Of a stretch of 64,000 nt of DNA, positions 18,424 to 28,335 are shown in pieces (the first letter of the stretch is position 1; each line of letters begins with the position of its first letter). The DNA lies in assembly GCA_031287525.1 (NCBI GenBank), contig JAITSU010000026.1, positions 1 to 64,000 on the forward strand, in the 5' to 3' direction. The stretch comes from Zoogloeaceae bacterium. Its GTDB lineage: Bacteria > Pseudomonadota > Gammaproteobacteria > Burkholderiales > Rhodocyclaceae. The notes beneath the pieces were generated by a model. The model saw nothing but the letters and a program-made list of their open reading frames with translations. It did not search any database and was not told where the DNA came from. Made by a program: the position numbers and the translations under genes.

Positions 18424-19815
18424 TCACTTCTTGATGATGTAATAACCTTTGAGCAGCTTCAACGCTTGCTGGAATTGGTAGTCGGATGCCGAGGCGTATT
18501 CCAGACGGGCGGGGAACGCCTGTTCTTCCGCTTCTTTGGCTTTGTCGTCCTTGCCTGCGTCAGCCTTGGCTTTTGCGGCTTCGGCGGCCTTGCCCGCAGC
18601 GGCGTCGCGGTCGTTTTCCAGATGTCCTGCCAAATCGGCTTCGCGCAGACGCAGCGCCTTGACGCCGCCGCCAGCGATTTCTTCTTCTTCGATGTCCGGT
18701 TCAATGCCTTTGGCTTGAATGGAACGACCACTGGGCGTGTAGTAGCGGGCGGTGGTGAGTTTGATGGCGGCATTGCCGGGCAGGGGCAGGATGGTTTGCA
18801 CCGAGCCTTTGCCGAAGGTTTGTGTACCCATGATGACGGCGCGTTTGTGGTCTTGCAACGCGCCCGCGACGATTTCCGACGCCGACGCCGAACCGCTGTT
18901 CACCAGCACGACCATGGGCACGGATTTGATGCCTTCCGGCAATGCCTGCAAGGGGTCGACGCGCGTGCCGCGCAGATAGTCTTCGGGCAGCGCCTTGTAT
19001 TCCTGCTTGGCGTCGGGGGTGCGTCCGTCGGTGGAGACCACGAGCGTGCCTGCGGGCAGGAAGGCGCTGGTGACGCCGACCGCGCCGTTCAGCAGCCCGC
19101 CAGGGTCATTTCGCAGGTCGAGCACCAAGCCTTTCAATTCGCCATTTTTATACAGGTCGCCAATTTGCTTGGCGAGGGAAGAAATGGTGTTTTCCTGAAA
19201 TTGCGTGATGCGTACCCAGGCGTAGCCGGGTTCGACCTGTTTGGATTTGACGGATTGCACCTTGATGACTTCGCGCGTCAGGGTGAGTTCCAGCGGCTTG
19301 TTTTCGCCTTTTCTGAGAATCGAGAGGCGAATTTTGGTCAGCGGCTTGCCGCGCATTTTCTTGACGGCATCATTCAAACTCAGCCCTTTGACCGGCGTAT
19401 CGTCGAGTTTGAAAATCAGGTCGCCCGCCTTGATGCCAGCGCGATAGGCGGGGGTGTCTTCAATGGGGGAAACGACTTGCACCAGACCGTCTTCCATACC
19501 CACTTCGATGCCGAGTCCGCCGAATTCGCCCTGTGTGCCGACTTGCAAATCCTTGAAGGAATCCGCGTCGAGATAGGAGGAGTGAGGGTCAAGATTGGAC
19601 AACATGCCGGAGATGGCGTTGGCAATCATTTTCTTGTCTTCAATCGGTTCGACATAGCCCTGCTTGATGGCGTTGAAGACTTCCGCGAAGGTTCGCAGTT
19701 CTTCAATCGGCAGACCGGCATCATTCCTGTCGGCAAAGGCGGGGATTTGAAAACTGATGAGAATGCCGGCGACAAAGCTGACAATGACTAAACTAAGGGT
19801 TTTTTTCGTGCTCAT
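18424..19815 (-). CDS. ctpA: Periplasmic C-terminal processing protease (S41, CtpA/Prc-like)
   Basis: Serine protease with a Ser-Lys dyad that trims the C-termini of envelope proteins. The 463 residues comprise a signal peptide or anchor (about 6-28), a helical N-domain with the LDPHSSYL motif, a PDZ domain (about 96-180, starting FGGLGIEV) and the S41 core. The nucleophile is Ser311 within GSASASE and the base Lys336 in FGKGS, 25 residues apart as in the family. A charged Ala/Lys/Glu-rich stretch precedes the C-terminus. It lies eight bases downstream of envC, and the pairing suggests a role in controlling cell wall hydrolases, which is an inference. Confidence 0.92.
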   Translation of the reverse strand: MSTKKTLSLVIVSFVAGILISFQIPAFADRNDAGLPIEELRTFAEVFNAIKQGYVEPIEDKKMIANAISGMLSNLDPHSSYLDADSFKDLQVGTQGEFGGLGIEVGMEDGLVQVVSPIEDTPAYRAGIKAGDLIFKLDDTPVKGLSLNDAVKKMRGKPLTKIRLSILRKGENKPLELTLTREVIKVQSVKSKQVEPGYAWVRITQFQENTISSLAKQIGDLYKNGELKGLVLDLRNDPGGLLNGAVGVTSAFLPAGTLVVSTDGRTPDAKQEYKALPEDYLRGTRVDPLQALPEGIKSVPMVVLVNSGSASASEIVAGALQDHKRAVIMGTQTFGKGSVQTILPLPGNAAIKLTTARYYTPSGRSIQAKGIEPDIEEEEIAGGGVKALRLREADLAGHLENDRDAAAGKAAEAAKAKADAGKDDKAKEAEEQAFPARLEYASASDYQFQQALKLLKGYYIIKK

Positions 19816-19822
19816 GTTTCTC

Positions 19823-21091
19823 TCATTTAAGGGATACCCATTTCATGGGGTCAAGCGCCTGTCCTTGATGGCGAAGCTCAAAGTATAAACCGGAATCCGC
19901 GTTGCCACCGCTGTTCCCTGCGATGCTGACGGTTTCGCCGCCTTCCACGCTGTCGCCCACCTGTTTGTAGAGCGCGTCGCTGTTGCCATACACCGTCAGA
20001 TAGCCCGCGCCGTGGTCGATAATCAGCAGATTGCCGAAGCCGCGCATCCACTCTGCATAGACGACCTGCCCTTTGGCGATGGCTTTGACTTCGCTGCCCT
20101 GCGGCGCGCGAATGAATAAACCTTTCCATGCGCCGCCGCCTTCGCGCGCCGCGCCGAATCGCCCTGTAACCTGTCCGCGCACGGGCAGGCGCAGGCGACC
20201 TTTCAGCCTGGCGAAATTGCCGGAAGTGGCATTGGGTACGGCGCGGTTTTCTATCGTGCCGGTTGCGGTGGGTTTGCTGGCGTTCTTTTGGGCGTTCTTT
20301 TTCGCCTCTGCTTCCGCCTTTTTGCGCGCTTCTTCCGCCTTGCGCGCCTGTTCAGCGCGACGGCGTTCCTGTTCCGCCAGCACGCGGGTCAGGCGGTCGA
20401 TGAGTTTGGAAAGATTTTTTTCATTCTTTTGCAGGTTGCCGATTTCCTGCTTCTGCGTTTTTATTTTGCCCGCAATCTGGTTCACGATTTTTTGCCGCTC
20501 GCGCTTTTGCTCCAGCAGCTTGTCATGTTCGGCTTCCTGTTGCGCGCGGACTTCGGCGAGTTCGGCTTCTTTCACCTTGGCGTCGGCCGTCAGTTTTTTC
20601 TGCCGGACGAGCGTCGTTCGCATATCCGCCAGCAGTTCGGCGCGGGCGCGGGCGATGGTGAGCAGATAGTAGAGGTCGCGGGCAAGCTGGTTGGGGTCGC
20701 TGCCGCTCAACGCCAGTTGCAGGGCGTCCGGCGAGGCTTGCAGGTATTGGCGATAGAGCAGTTTTTCCAGTTGTTTTTGCTGCTGGCTCTGGGTGACTTC
20801 CAGTTCCTGCGAAGCGCGCGCGAGATTTTGCAGGGTGTCTTGCAGACGGCTGTGTTCCTGTTGCAACGCGCGAAGCTGGCGCTCGCCTTCGGAAATCTGC
20901 TCCTCGACCTGCTTCAACTGGTCGGCGGCGTCAACGCGGGATTCTTCGCTGGCGGAAAGTTCTTTTTTCAGCGCCTCGATGCGTCCACGCAATTCCTTCA
21001 GGTCTTCCTTGCGGGAAGCAATTTCGCCCGTACTCTGCGACAGCGCGCAGGCAGACCAGAGCAAGAGCAAAAGGAAGGCGAAGAGGCGCAT
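19823..21091 (-). CDS. envC: EnvC-like murein hydrolase activator (degenerate LytM domain)
   Basis: Periplasmic activator of cell wall amidases at the septum; in known systems it is recruited by FtsEX, which is also encoded in this window. The 422 residues contain a signal peptide (1-18), a long coiled coil (about 22-260, rich in E, K, Q), a basic Ala-rich linker and a C-terminal M23/LytM fold (about 300-422). Metal ligands of active LytM enzymes are missing: the region WKGLFIRAP lacks the H..D pair, and LYFELRH has lost the first histidine of HxH. This fits an activator, not a peptidase. Confidence 0.9.
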   Translation of the reverse strand: MRLFAFLLLLLWSACALSQSTGEIASRKEDLKELRGRIEALKKELSASEESRVDAADQLKQVEEQISEGERQLRALQQEHSRLQDTLQNLARASQELEVTQSQQQKQLEKLLYRQYLQASPDALQLALSGSDPNQLARDLYYLLTIARARAELLADMRTTLVRQKKLTADAKVKEAELAEVRAQQEAEHDKLLEQKRERQKIVNQIAGKIKTQKQEIGNLQKNEKNLSKLIDRLTRVLAEQERRRAEQARKAEEARKKAEAEAKKNAQKNASKPTATGTIENRAVPNATSGNFARLKGRLRLPVRGQVTGRFGAAREGGGAWKGLFIRAPQGSEVKAIAKGQVVYAEWMRGFGNLLIIDHGAGYLTVYGNSDALYKQVGDSVEGGETVSIAGNSGGNADSGLYFELRHQGQALDPMKWVSLK

Positions 21092-21123
21092 TTTTCAGGA
21101 ATCAGAGGTCAGGTGGCAGGGAG

Positions 21124-21142
21124 GGGCGAACCGCGTTCGCCC
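21124..21142. repeat. Intergenic palindrome GGGCGAAC-CGC-GTTCGCCC
   Basis: A perfect 8-bp stem with a 3-base loop lies in the gap between the ferredoxin gene and envC. It resembles the arms found near 193, 17621 and 51207 and is probably one copy of a dispersed intergenic repeat. Confidence 0.5.
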
Positions 21143-21195
21143 GTCATGGATGCGGGCGACCGCAGGTCTCCTCTACATCGGTCACCCGATGCCGG

Positions 21196-22574
<1,379 letters not shown>

Positions 22575-22578
<4 letters not shown>

Positions 22579-22970
22579 GCGGTGACGGGGGATTGCAATC
22601 TTGGTGGCTGAATCAGACTTTCCGCCGAAATGCCGAATTGCTTGTGCAATTTCCAGATCATGTTCAGGGTCAGCGGGCGTTTGCGGTTCAATACTTCATA
22701 CACCCGATTCAAGCGACCAATGGCGGGAACGAGGTCTTTGGGCGTCAGGTTTTCCTGTTCCATGCGGAATTTGATGGCTTCAATCGGGTCGGGCGCGGCA
22801 ATCGGATAATGTTGTCGCTCGTAGGCTTCAATCAAGGTCGCCAGCACCTCGAAACGATCCCCTTCCGACGTGCCCGGCAGCGGTTCCGGTTCCTGGTCGA
22901 AATAAGGCTCAATCTCCCGCAGCGCCGCTTCATAATCGGCTTCTGTTCGTATCGGTTTGATGGTTTTCAT
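22575..22970 (-). CDS. higA: HigA-like antitoxin (XRE-type helix-turn-helix)
   Basis: Partner of the HigB-like toxin encoded just upstream; expected to bind and neutralise the toxin and to repress the pair. The 131 residues have an acidic N-terminal half (EADYEAALREIEPYFDQEPEP) typical of HigA antitoxins paired with HigB, followed by an XRE-like helix-turn-helix (about 70-118, with LTPKDLVPAIGRLNRVYEVLN). The ATG has an AGGAGC site within the 14-base gap after higB. The stop overlaps the rsmD start. The symbol rests on family resemblance and pairing. Confidence 0.85.
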
Positions 22971-22984
22971 TGCTGTCGCTCCTG

Positions 22985-23278
22985 TTACACGCTCTGCGCG
23001 TCGATGCGGTCGTATTCCTCGTGCGTGCCGACAAACTTGACATAGAGGATGCCCGCGACGAACGCGACGGCAACGACCAGTCGATAGTCGTTGCCCTTGA
23101 TGTTGAATACGACGCGCCGCCCTTTGAGAATACTGGCGTTACGGTACTGCGCCTTGATTTCCGAAGGCTGCCGCCATTGCGCCTTACGAACTTCGTCCAG
23201 CCACATTTTGAGCGGCAATTCGGCGTCTGGATGCGACATCCAGAAGGCTCGCAGCGTTTTGACCGCAATCACCCTCAT
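22985..23278 (-). CDS. higB: HigB-like mRNA interferase toxin
   Basis: Predicted ribosome-dependent mRNA endonuclease of a type II toxin-antitoxin module. The 97 residues match the HigB toxin pattern: MRVIAVKTLRAFW..HPDAELPLKMW..E at the N-terminus, then the core strands ILKGRRVVFNIKGNDYRLVVAV and the C-terminal IVYVKF-type motif with FVGTHEEYD. The ATG at 23278 overlaps the stop of the upstream M16 gene. There is no clear Shine-Dalgarno site; a TATAAT box ends 7 bases upstream, so a transcript from it could be almost leaderless. Confidence 0.88.
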   Translation of the reverse strand: MRVIAVKTLRAFWMSHPDAELPLKMWLDEVRKAQWRQPSEIKAQYRNASILKGRRVVFNIKGNDYRLVVAVAFVAGILYVKFVGTHEEYDRIDAQSV

Positions 23279-24648
23279 GGAGAAATTATAGTCCCGTTTT
23301 GGGATGTAGACCTGTGTTTGGCGTGTTCCTCACCGGGCGCTTTTTCTTCTGCCCCCACCGTCACTTCCGTGAGCTTGTCCATCCGCACATGCCGGTTGAA
23401 GGCGGCGCGGATGTCGGCGAGGGTGACGGACTGGACACGTTCCTGATACCGCGTGAGGTAATCGAGCGGCAGGCCGTAAAAGCCGATATTGGCGATTTGC
23501 CCGAGAATTTTTCCGTTGCTGTCCAGATTCAGGGGGAAGCTGCCCATCAGGTAGGCTTTGGCGGCGGTGAGTTCATCCGGGGTCGGGCCTTCTTTCAGGA
23601 AATCGGCAAGGACTTTTTTCGCCAGCGCGGTCGCTTCGTCGGCTTGTTCCTTTCTGGTTTGCAAGCCGATGGTGAAGGGTCCGTTTTGTTTCATGGGCGA
23701 AAAACCGCTGTACACGCTGTATGCGTAGCCGCGTTTTTCGCGGATTTCATTCATCAGGCGGGAAACGAAACCACCGCCACCCAAAGTGTAATTGCCCACC
23801 AGCAGGGGGAAGAAATCCGGGTCGCCACGAGCGATGGCGGGCAAGCCCAGATAGATATGCGCCTGACTCGCCGGATGCGGCACACGCGCGACTTTGCCCG
23901 CGCCCGCTCCGGGCGCTGCCGGTAGCGTGGGCAAGGCGTCTCCTGCGGGCAGGGCGGCGGCGAGGCGTTCCGCCAAGGCTCTGGCGGCGTCCGCTTCCAG
24001 ATCGCCAACGATGCTGATGACGGCATTGGCGGCGGTGTAATGCGCGCGCCAGAATTGCCGGGCATCCTCAACCGTCAAGGCGGCGAGAGATTCCGGCGTG
24101 GTCACAACGCCATAGGGATGGTCAGGGTAAAGCGCAGACCAGAAGGCGCGACTGGCGAGGGTGTCAGGGCGGGTGAGTGCATCCTTCAAACCGGCGATGC
24201 TGCGCGCCTGTTCGCGGGCGAACACGTCGGCGGCGAAATGCGGCTGATGCAGGATTTTTACGAAAACATCCAACGCCGCCGCCTGTTTTTCCGGCGTGGT
24301 GAGGGTACGCAGGCTGAGGCTGGCGCGGTCTGAATCCGCGCCGCCACCCAGCGCCGCGCCGACATCGGCGAGGCGGTTGCTGATGTCGACTTCACTCAAA
24401 TCGCCCGCGCCCAGGTCAAGGAGTTTGTGCGTAAAAGACGCGAGTCCGGCTTTGTTCGCAGGGTCGAACATGTCGCCAGCGGCGAAACCCAGATGCACAT
24501 CCAGAATGGGCAAGGCGCGTACCGGCACGAAATACACCCGCGCGCCGGTTTGGGTTTGCCAATGTTGAATGGTGATTTCGGCATGAACGAGGGGCGTGAG
24601 AATGAGGAAGGTCGCGGCGACCAATCCCGAAAAAAGTTTTTTCAACAT
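23275..24648 (-). CDS. M16 peptidase-family protein, non-catalytic partner
   Basis: Second of two adjacent insulinase/pitrilysin-type genes. The 457-residue product has a signal peptide (about 1-23, ending LVHA) and an M16 fold, but the zinc motif HxxEH is missing: the matching region reads AGLASFTHKLLDLGAG. Paired M16 genes in bacteria commonly encode one catalytic and one inactive subunit, and this is the inactive one. The ATG at 24648 begins a proper signal sequence; a TTG at 24693 overlapping the upstream stop is an alternative. The last dozen codons (SQNGTIISP region) coincide with the higBA promoter and look like a replaced tail. Confidence 0.9.
   Translation of the reverse strand: MLKKLFSGLVAATFLILTPLVHAEITIQHWQTQTGARVYFVPVRALPILDVHLGFAAGDMFDPANKAGLASFTHKLLDLGAGDLSEVDISNRLADVGAALGGGADSDRASLSLRTLTTPEKQAAALDVFVKILHQPHFAADVFAREQARSIAGLKDALTRPDTLASRAFWSALYPDHPYGVVTTPESLAALTVEDARQFWRAHYTAANAVISIVGDLEADAARALAERLAAALPAGDALPTLPAAPGAGAGKVARVPHPASQAHIYLGLPAIARGDPDFFPLLVGNYTLGGGGFVSRLMNEIREKRGYAYSVYSGFSPMKQNGPFTIGLQTRKEQADEATALAKKVLADFLKEGPTPDELTAAKAYLMGSFPLNLDSNGKILGQIANIGFYGLPLDYLTRYQERVQSVTLADIRAAFNRHVRMDKLTEVTVGAEEKAPGEEHAKHRSTSQNGTIISP
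23285..23304 (-). promoter_or_regulatory. Candidate higBA promoter and operator within the M16 3' end
   Basis: On the minus strand a perfect TATAAT (23290-23285) lies directly in front of higB, and immediately upstream of it is the inverted repeat TCCC-AAAAC-GGGA (23304-23292). An inverted repeat abutting a -10 box in front of a toxin-antitoxin operon is the usual place for antitoxin autoregulation. No good -35 is seen. The element is inside the final codons of the M16 peptidase gene. Confidence 0.5.
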
Positions 24649-24689
24649 GGTGGGGTACTCTCGAATGGGTGAATGGTTGTGTTGTCCGG

Positions 24690-26042
24690 TCAATTTTTTT
24701 TCAGCGGCGTCGGCTGCAACACGCCCACGGTCAGGTGGTCGTCGTTGAACCAGGCTTGCGCCGCTGCCTGGACTTCCGCTGCGGTCACGGCGTCGAGACG
24801 GGCGTTCAGGGTGGCGACATCCTTGTAGGTGAAGCCCATAATTTCCAGCGCGCCGATTTCCATCGCCTGCCCGAACACGGAATCCAGTTTGTAGGTTTCC
24901 GATGCCAGCAGTTGCGCCTTGGCGCGCGCCAGTTCCGCGGCTTCCACGCCATTTTGGGCGATGTCGGCGATTTCGGCTTTGAGCGCGGCTTCCAGCGTTT
25001 CCGGCGTTTGTCCGGCGGTGGGCGTGCCATAGAGATAAAACAACGCCGGGCCGCGATTCAGGGCGTCGTAGGACGCGCCGACGCTGATCGCCAGTTGCTT
25101 TTCCCGCACCAGTCGGCGGGGCAGACGCGCGCCTTCGTGACCATCGAGCACGGCGGCGAGCATGTCGAGCGCGAAGGGTTCGGGCGCGCCGTCAATTTTC
25201 GTGATGCCGGGCGCTTTCCATGCCATCAGCAAATAGGGCAATTCCGCCGGTCCCTTCACCGTCAGGCGGCGCAGCCCCTTTTGTTCCGGCTCCAGCTGCG
25301 GTTTTCTGGAGGGCAGCTTTTGCGGTTTCAGCGCGCCGTAATAGCGCTCCGCCAGTTTGAACACCCGGTCATGCTCCACATCGCCCGCCACCACGAGGGT
25401 GGCGTTGTTGGGCGCGTACCAGACCTGATACCACGCCTTGGCGTCGGCGGCGGTCATGTTTTCCAGATCGTTCATCCAGCCAATCACGGGGCGGCGGTAG
25501 GGGTGTGCCTGAAACGCGACGGCGTGCGCCTGCTCGAACAGCAGCGAATGCGGATTATCGTCGGTACGCATCCGGCGTTCTTCCATCACCACTTTCATTT
25601 CCTGCGCGAATTCCTGTGCGTCGACCGTCAGATGCCGCATCCGGTCGGCTTCCAGCGCCATCATGTCGGGCAGTTTTTCCTTCGGAATCTGCTGGTAATA
25701 GGCGGTGTAATCGCTGCTGGTAAAAGCGTTGTCGCGCCCGCCGGAAGCGGCAACCCGCTTGCTGAACTCGCCCGCGCCAACCTTGGGTGTGCCCTTGAAC
25801 ATCATGTGTTCGAGCATGTGCGCCACGCCGGAAGCGCCATCGACTTCATCCATGCTGCCGACGCGATACCAGACCATCTGCACCGCAACCGGCGCGCGAT
25901 GGTCTTCCTTAACCACGACGCGCAGCCCGTTTTTGAGGGTGGTTTCATAGATATTGTCAGAGGGCGCGGCATGAGCGCAGAGGGCGGCAAAGAGCAGCAG
26001 GGCGGTGAAAAAACGAAGTGTTTTATTGAGGGGGATCGTCAT
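24690..26042 (-). CDS. M16 zinc peptidase, catalytic subunit, periplasmic
   Basis: Predicted periplasmic metallopeptidase. The 450 residues have a signal peptide (about 1-25, ending AHA) and the inverted zinc motif HMLEH (75-79), with the third ligand expected in the EMKVVMEERRM segment about 75 residues later. The C-terminal M16 half holds the substrate-binding R/Y-type region. It is encoded directly upstream of its inactive partner. The ATG at 26042 was preferred because a more upstream start adds nine residues before the signal peptide. In related genomes this pair sits back to back with ftsY; here a glycan gene island intervenes. Confidence 0.93.
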   Translation of the reverse strand: MTIPLNKTLRFFTALLLFAALCAHAAPSDNIYETTLKNGLRVVVKEDHRAPVAVQMVWYRVGSMDEVDGASGVAHMLEHMMFKGTPKVGAGEFSKRVAASGGRDNAFTSSDYTAYYQQIPKEKLPDMMALEADRMRHLTVDAQEFAQEMKVVMEERRMRTDDNPHSLLFEQAHAVAFQAHPYRRPVIGWMNDLENMTAADAKAWYQVWYAPNNATLVVAGDVEHDRVFKLAERYYGALKPQKLPSRKPQLEPEQKGLRRLTVKGPAELPYLLMAWKAPGITKIDGAPEPFALDMLAAVLDGHEGARLPRRLVREKQLAISVGASYDALNRGPALFYLYGTPTAGQTPETLEAALKAEIADIAQNGVEAAELARAKAQLLASETYKLDSVFGQAMEIGALEIMGFTYKDVATLNARLDAVTAAEVQAAAQAWFNDDHLTVGVLQPTPLKKN

Positions 26043-26259
26043 GGTGTTGTACTTTCTTGAAATGAACAAGGATGCTGTTTTTTTGAAAGGTTGTTATTTT
26101 AACCACAACTGAAGGGAATGGAAGACAGGGCAAACATGAGTTTGTCGAGACCAAAAATATTAAAGAGGGGGAATGAATGTCATATATGGTTTGTGTGGCA
26201 TGAAATTTGTGAGCCTGACCTGCCAAACCACTTCGTGCTCAACATTCATGTTGGACACA
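26043..26259. other. Non-coding boundary between the M16 pair and the glycan island
   Basis: AT-richer than its left neighbour. It holds no convincing gene on either strand. The upstream region of the M16 pair lies at its left end; no good terminator for the island operon, repeat or attachment site was seen. ATGAATGT (about 26173) and ACATTCAT (about 26241) form a widely spaced inverted match of doubtful meaning. This is the left junction of the accessory block. Confidence 0.4.
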
Positions 26260-26775
26260 TCAAGGATGCAATACGCTTTCTTCATGAATCTGCTTCGCAT
26301 AACGCAAGAAATCCTCAATGCGCTCACTGAATAGCAGATGACGGACTTTCTGGAGTTCGCTCAAAGGCCAATCCCACCAACGAATTTCCAGTAATGCTTG
26401 GCGTACAGATTCGGGAAAACGGTAGCGAATATGCCGCGCCGGGTTGCCCGCAACAATCGAATAGGGTTCCACGTCGTGGGTAACGACAGCGCCCGCGCCG
26501 ATAATTGCGCCATCACCGATGGTGACACCGGAAAGAATGATGACGCGAGTGCCGATCCAGACATCGTTACCGATTTTTATATCATTACCTGGATAGGGGG
26601 TTTTCAGGTCGCAGGATAAAGGAGCGTGGTTGAAAATAAATGTTGTAACGAAACCAAACGGAAGACCATGCCCTTGCCTGCCTTGCATACAGACATTGCG
26701 GGCAATCGACGTGTAAGAAGCAATTGTTAGTTTGTCGATGAAATGAATGTCCACAGATGAAACCATTCCAGTCAT
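26260..26775 (-). CDS. Hexapeptide-repeat O-acetyltransferase (CatB-like), possibly 5' damaged
   Basis: Left-handed beta-helix acyltransferase, probably acetylating a sugar of the island's glycan from acetyl-CoA. The 171 residues show hexapeptide turns ([37 protein letters not shown] region), the CatB-type histidine in IFNHAPL, the closing SIVAGNPAR motif and a helical tail. The N-terminus is shorter than usual, and the ATG at 26775 has no ribosome site. The frame stays open upstream to the cysC stop (encoding [10 protein letters not shown]), while an ATG overlapping that stop (26809) is in another frame. A one-base indel in the first codons is therefore possible. Confidence 0.75.
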   Translation of the reverse strand: MTGMVSSVDIHFIDKLTIASYTSIARNVCMQGRQGHGLPFGFVTTFIFNHAPLSCDLKTPYPGNDIKIGNDVWIGTRVIILSGVTIGDGAIIGAGAVVTHDVEPYSIVAGNPARHIRYRFPESVRQALLEIRWWDWPLSELQKVRHLLFSERIEDFLRYAKQIHEESVLHP

Positions 26776-26808
26776 CAGTTTGGCTAGAATGGCATAGGGT
26801 GTCGGACA

Positions 26809-27387
26809 TTATTGAATAATTCGTTTCAATAACATCTGCACGCCTTCTTCAACAGATTGATACTCGGTGTGTACGACAATATCCGGATTTTCGGGGATTT
26901 CATAAGGGCTGCTGATACCAGTCATGTTGGGTAACTGACCGGAACGAGCTTTTTTATACAATCCCTTCGGGTCGCGTGTTTCGCAGAGCGCCAATGGCGT
27001 ATCGACATAAACCTCGCAAAATCGTTCATTCGACACCAATTGCCGCGCCATCTCGCGTTCCCGTCGAAAGGGAGAAATAAGGGCAGTGATGACAATCAAA
27101 CCGGCATCAGCCATCAAGCAAGACACCTCGGCAATGCGTCGAATATTTTCTGTACGGTCGGTTTCCGAAAATCCTAAATCACGGTTTAGCCCTTGCCGGA
27201 CATGGTCGCCATCCAGAATAAAAGTATGCTTTCCCCGTTCAAACAACGCAATTTCCAGCGCGTTCGCCAGCGTGGATTTACCGGAACCGGACAAACCCGT
27301 AAACCAGATGACCAGACCCTGATGACCATTGAGCCGTTCCCTGTCCTGGCAGGAAATATTGAAAGTGTGAGTATGCAGGTTTTTCAT
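26809..27387 (-). CDS. cysC: Adenylyl-sulfate (APS) kinase CysC
   Basis: Phosphorylates APS to PAPS, the sulfate donor for sulfotransferases. The 192 residues have P-loop GLSGSGKS (31-38), the [16 protein letters not shown] substrate motif (59-74), the phosphorylated-serine region [10 protein letters not shown] (Ser105) and [10 protein letters not shown]. The ATG at 27387 overlaps the stop of the sulfotransferase gene (ATGA), so the two are translated together. There is no ATP sulfurylase gene alongside, so this copy is presumably dedicated to feeding the adjacent sulfotransferase from the general APS pool. That last point is inference. Confidence 0.95.
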   Translation of the reverse strand: MKNLHTHTFNISCQDRERLNGHQGLVIWFTGLSGSGKSTLANALEIALFERGKHTFILDGDHVRQGLNRDLGFSETDRTENIRRIAEVSCLMADAGLIVITALISPFRREREMARQLVSNERFCEVYVDTPLALCETRDPKGLYKKARSGQLPNMTGISSPYEIPENPDIVVHTEYQSVEEGVQMLLKRIIQ

Positions 27388-28283
27388 CTGAGGTTTTTCC
27401 ACAGGGCGTCAAAATCAAGGTAATCGGTCGAGATGCCTTCGCGCTCAATCAGTTTTTCAAACTCCTGTAAATCGTAACGAAAAGAGGAACGCAATCCGTC
27501 GAATTCCGGGCGTGAAAAATCCGGTTTTTCTTCGCCGATATCCACGCCTTCCAATACAAATTCCGGCGGAATCTCAGGGTAGTCTCCTTTCATACCCAAC
27601 AGTTCATGAACAAAGCGGTTGCGCAACGCGGCATCTTTTAATTTGGGCAAAGAAACCAGAAAAACATCGCTTGCCGCAAATTTATTCAAAATATTGCCCA
27701 AAGCAAAGCGGTATCGTGTACAACCCAAACAATTTCTCAACGGGAAGTTGCATCTGGCATAGAAAAAATCCAATTCATAACGTAAGCGCGCAGAGAACTC
27801 CCCCTCCCGCACACGCACGCTTTCGTCCTCTAAATAACGAGAAATTGTATTTCGTAACTTCGATGGATAGATTCGATTAAACAATAATTCCTTTTCATAG
27901 TTATTTACGGCATTTACAGTAATTCCATTTGGATCATTCCGGGAAGAAGGCAACTTCATGGCAAGCCACTTGTTCATTCGATAGGCAGACCAAGTTCGTT
28001 CCCAAGGGTTACGGAAGCATAAGACTATCCGACAGTTGTTGGGCATGCGTGAAATGGCAAATGGATTTAACGAATAATGAACGCTCGCATCAAGTAACCA
28101 GGCATTGGGTGAGGTGCTTTCACTTCGCACAAAAAAAGACTTGCCAAAATCAATGCTTTGATAAACGTTCGGTTCTTTTTCGTTTGGCACAAGAAATTCT
28201 GCTAGACTTTGGTCAATGAACCATGAAGCCAATGCTGATGTACCACATTTTTGCATTCCGGCGATGAAAAGATGTTTGTTCAT
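27384..28283 (-). CDS. PAPS-dependent sulfotransferase
   Basis: Transfers sulfate from PAPS to an acceptor, here probably a sugar hydroxyl. The 299 residues show the 5'-phosphosulfate loop [10 protein letters not shown] (9-18) and the 3'-phosphate binding segment [19 protein letters not shown] (85-103, with R91 and S99). The ATG follows a good GGAGG site. Its position directly before cysC strongly supports the PAPS-dependent assignment. The acceptor cannot be read from sequence. Confidence 0.92.
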   Translation of the reverse strand: MNKHLFIAGMQKCGTSALASWFIDQSLAEFLVPNEKEPNVYQSIDFGKSFFVRSESTSPNAWLLDASVHYSLNPFAISRMPNNCRIVLCFRNPWERTWSAYRMNKWLAMKLPSSRNDPNGITVNAVNNYEKELLFNRIYPSKLRNTISRYLEDESVRVREGEFSARLRYELDFFYARCNFPLRNCLGCTRYRFALGNILNKFAASDVFLVSLPKLKDAALRNRFVHELLGMKGDYPEIPPEFVLEGVDIGEEKPDFSRPEFDGLRSSFRYDLQEFEKLIEREGISTDYLDFDALWKNLR

Positions 28284-28335
28284 GAAGCCTCCAAAGTTTT
28301 TATAAAATAAAGAATTATGGCGGGTAAATCAATAT

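Noticed and set aside
18418..19791. 457-codon frame on the plus strand opposite the S41 peptidase gene
   Set aside because: The minus strand encodes a complete PDZ-S41 protein with its catalytic dyad; the other frame is low-complexity G/F-rich.
24690..24700. A8 run at the 3' end of the catalytic M16 gene as a second phase-variable tract
   Set aside because: It is in the last codons, just before the stop; slippage would change only the last residues and the run is short.
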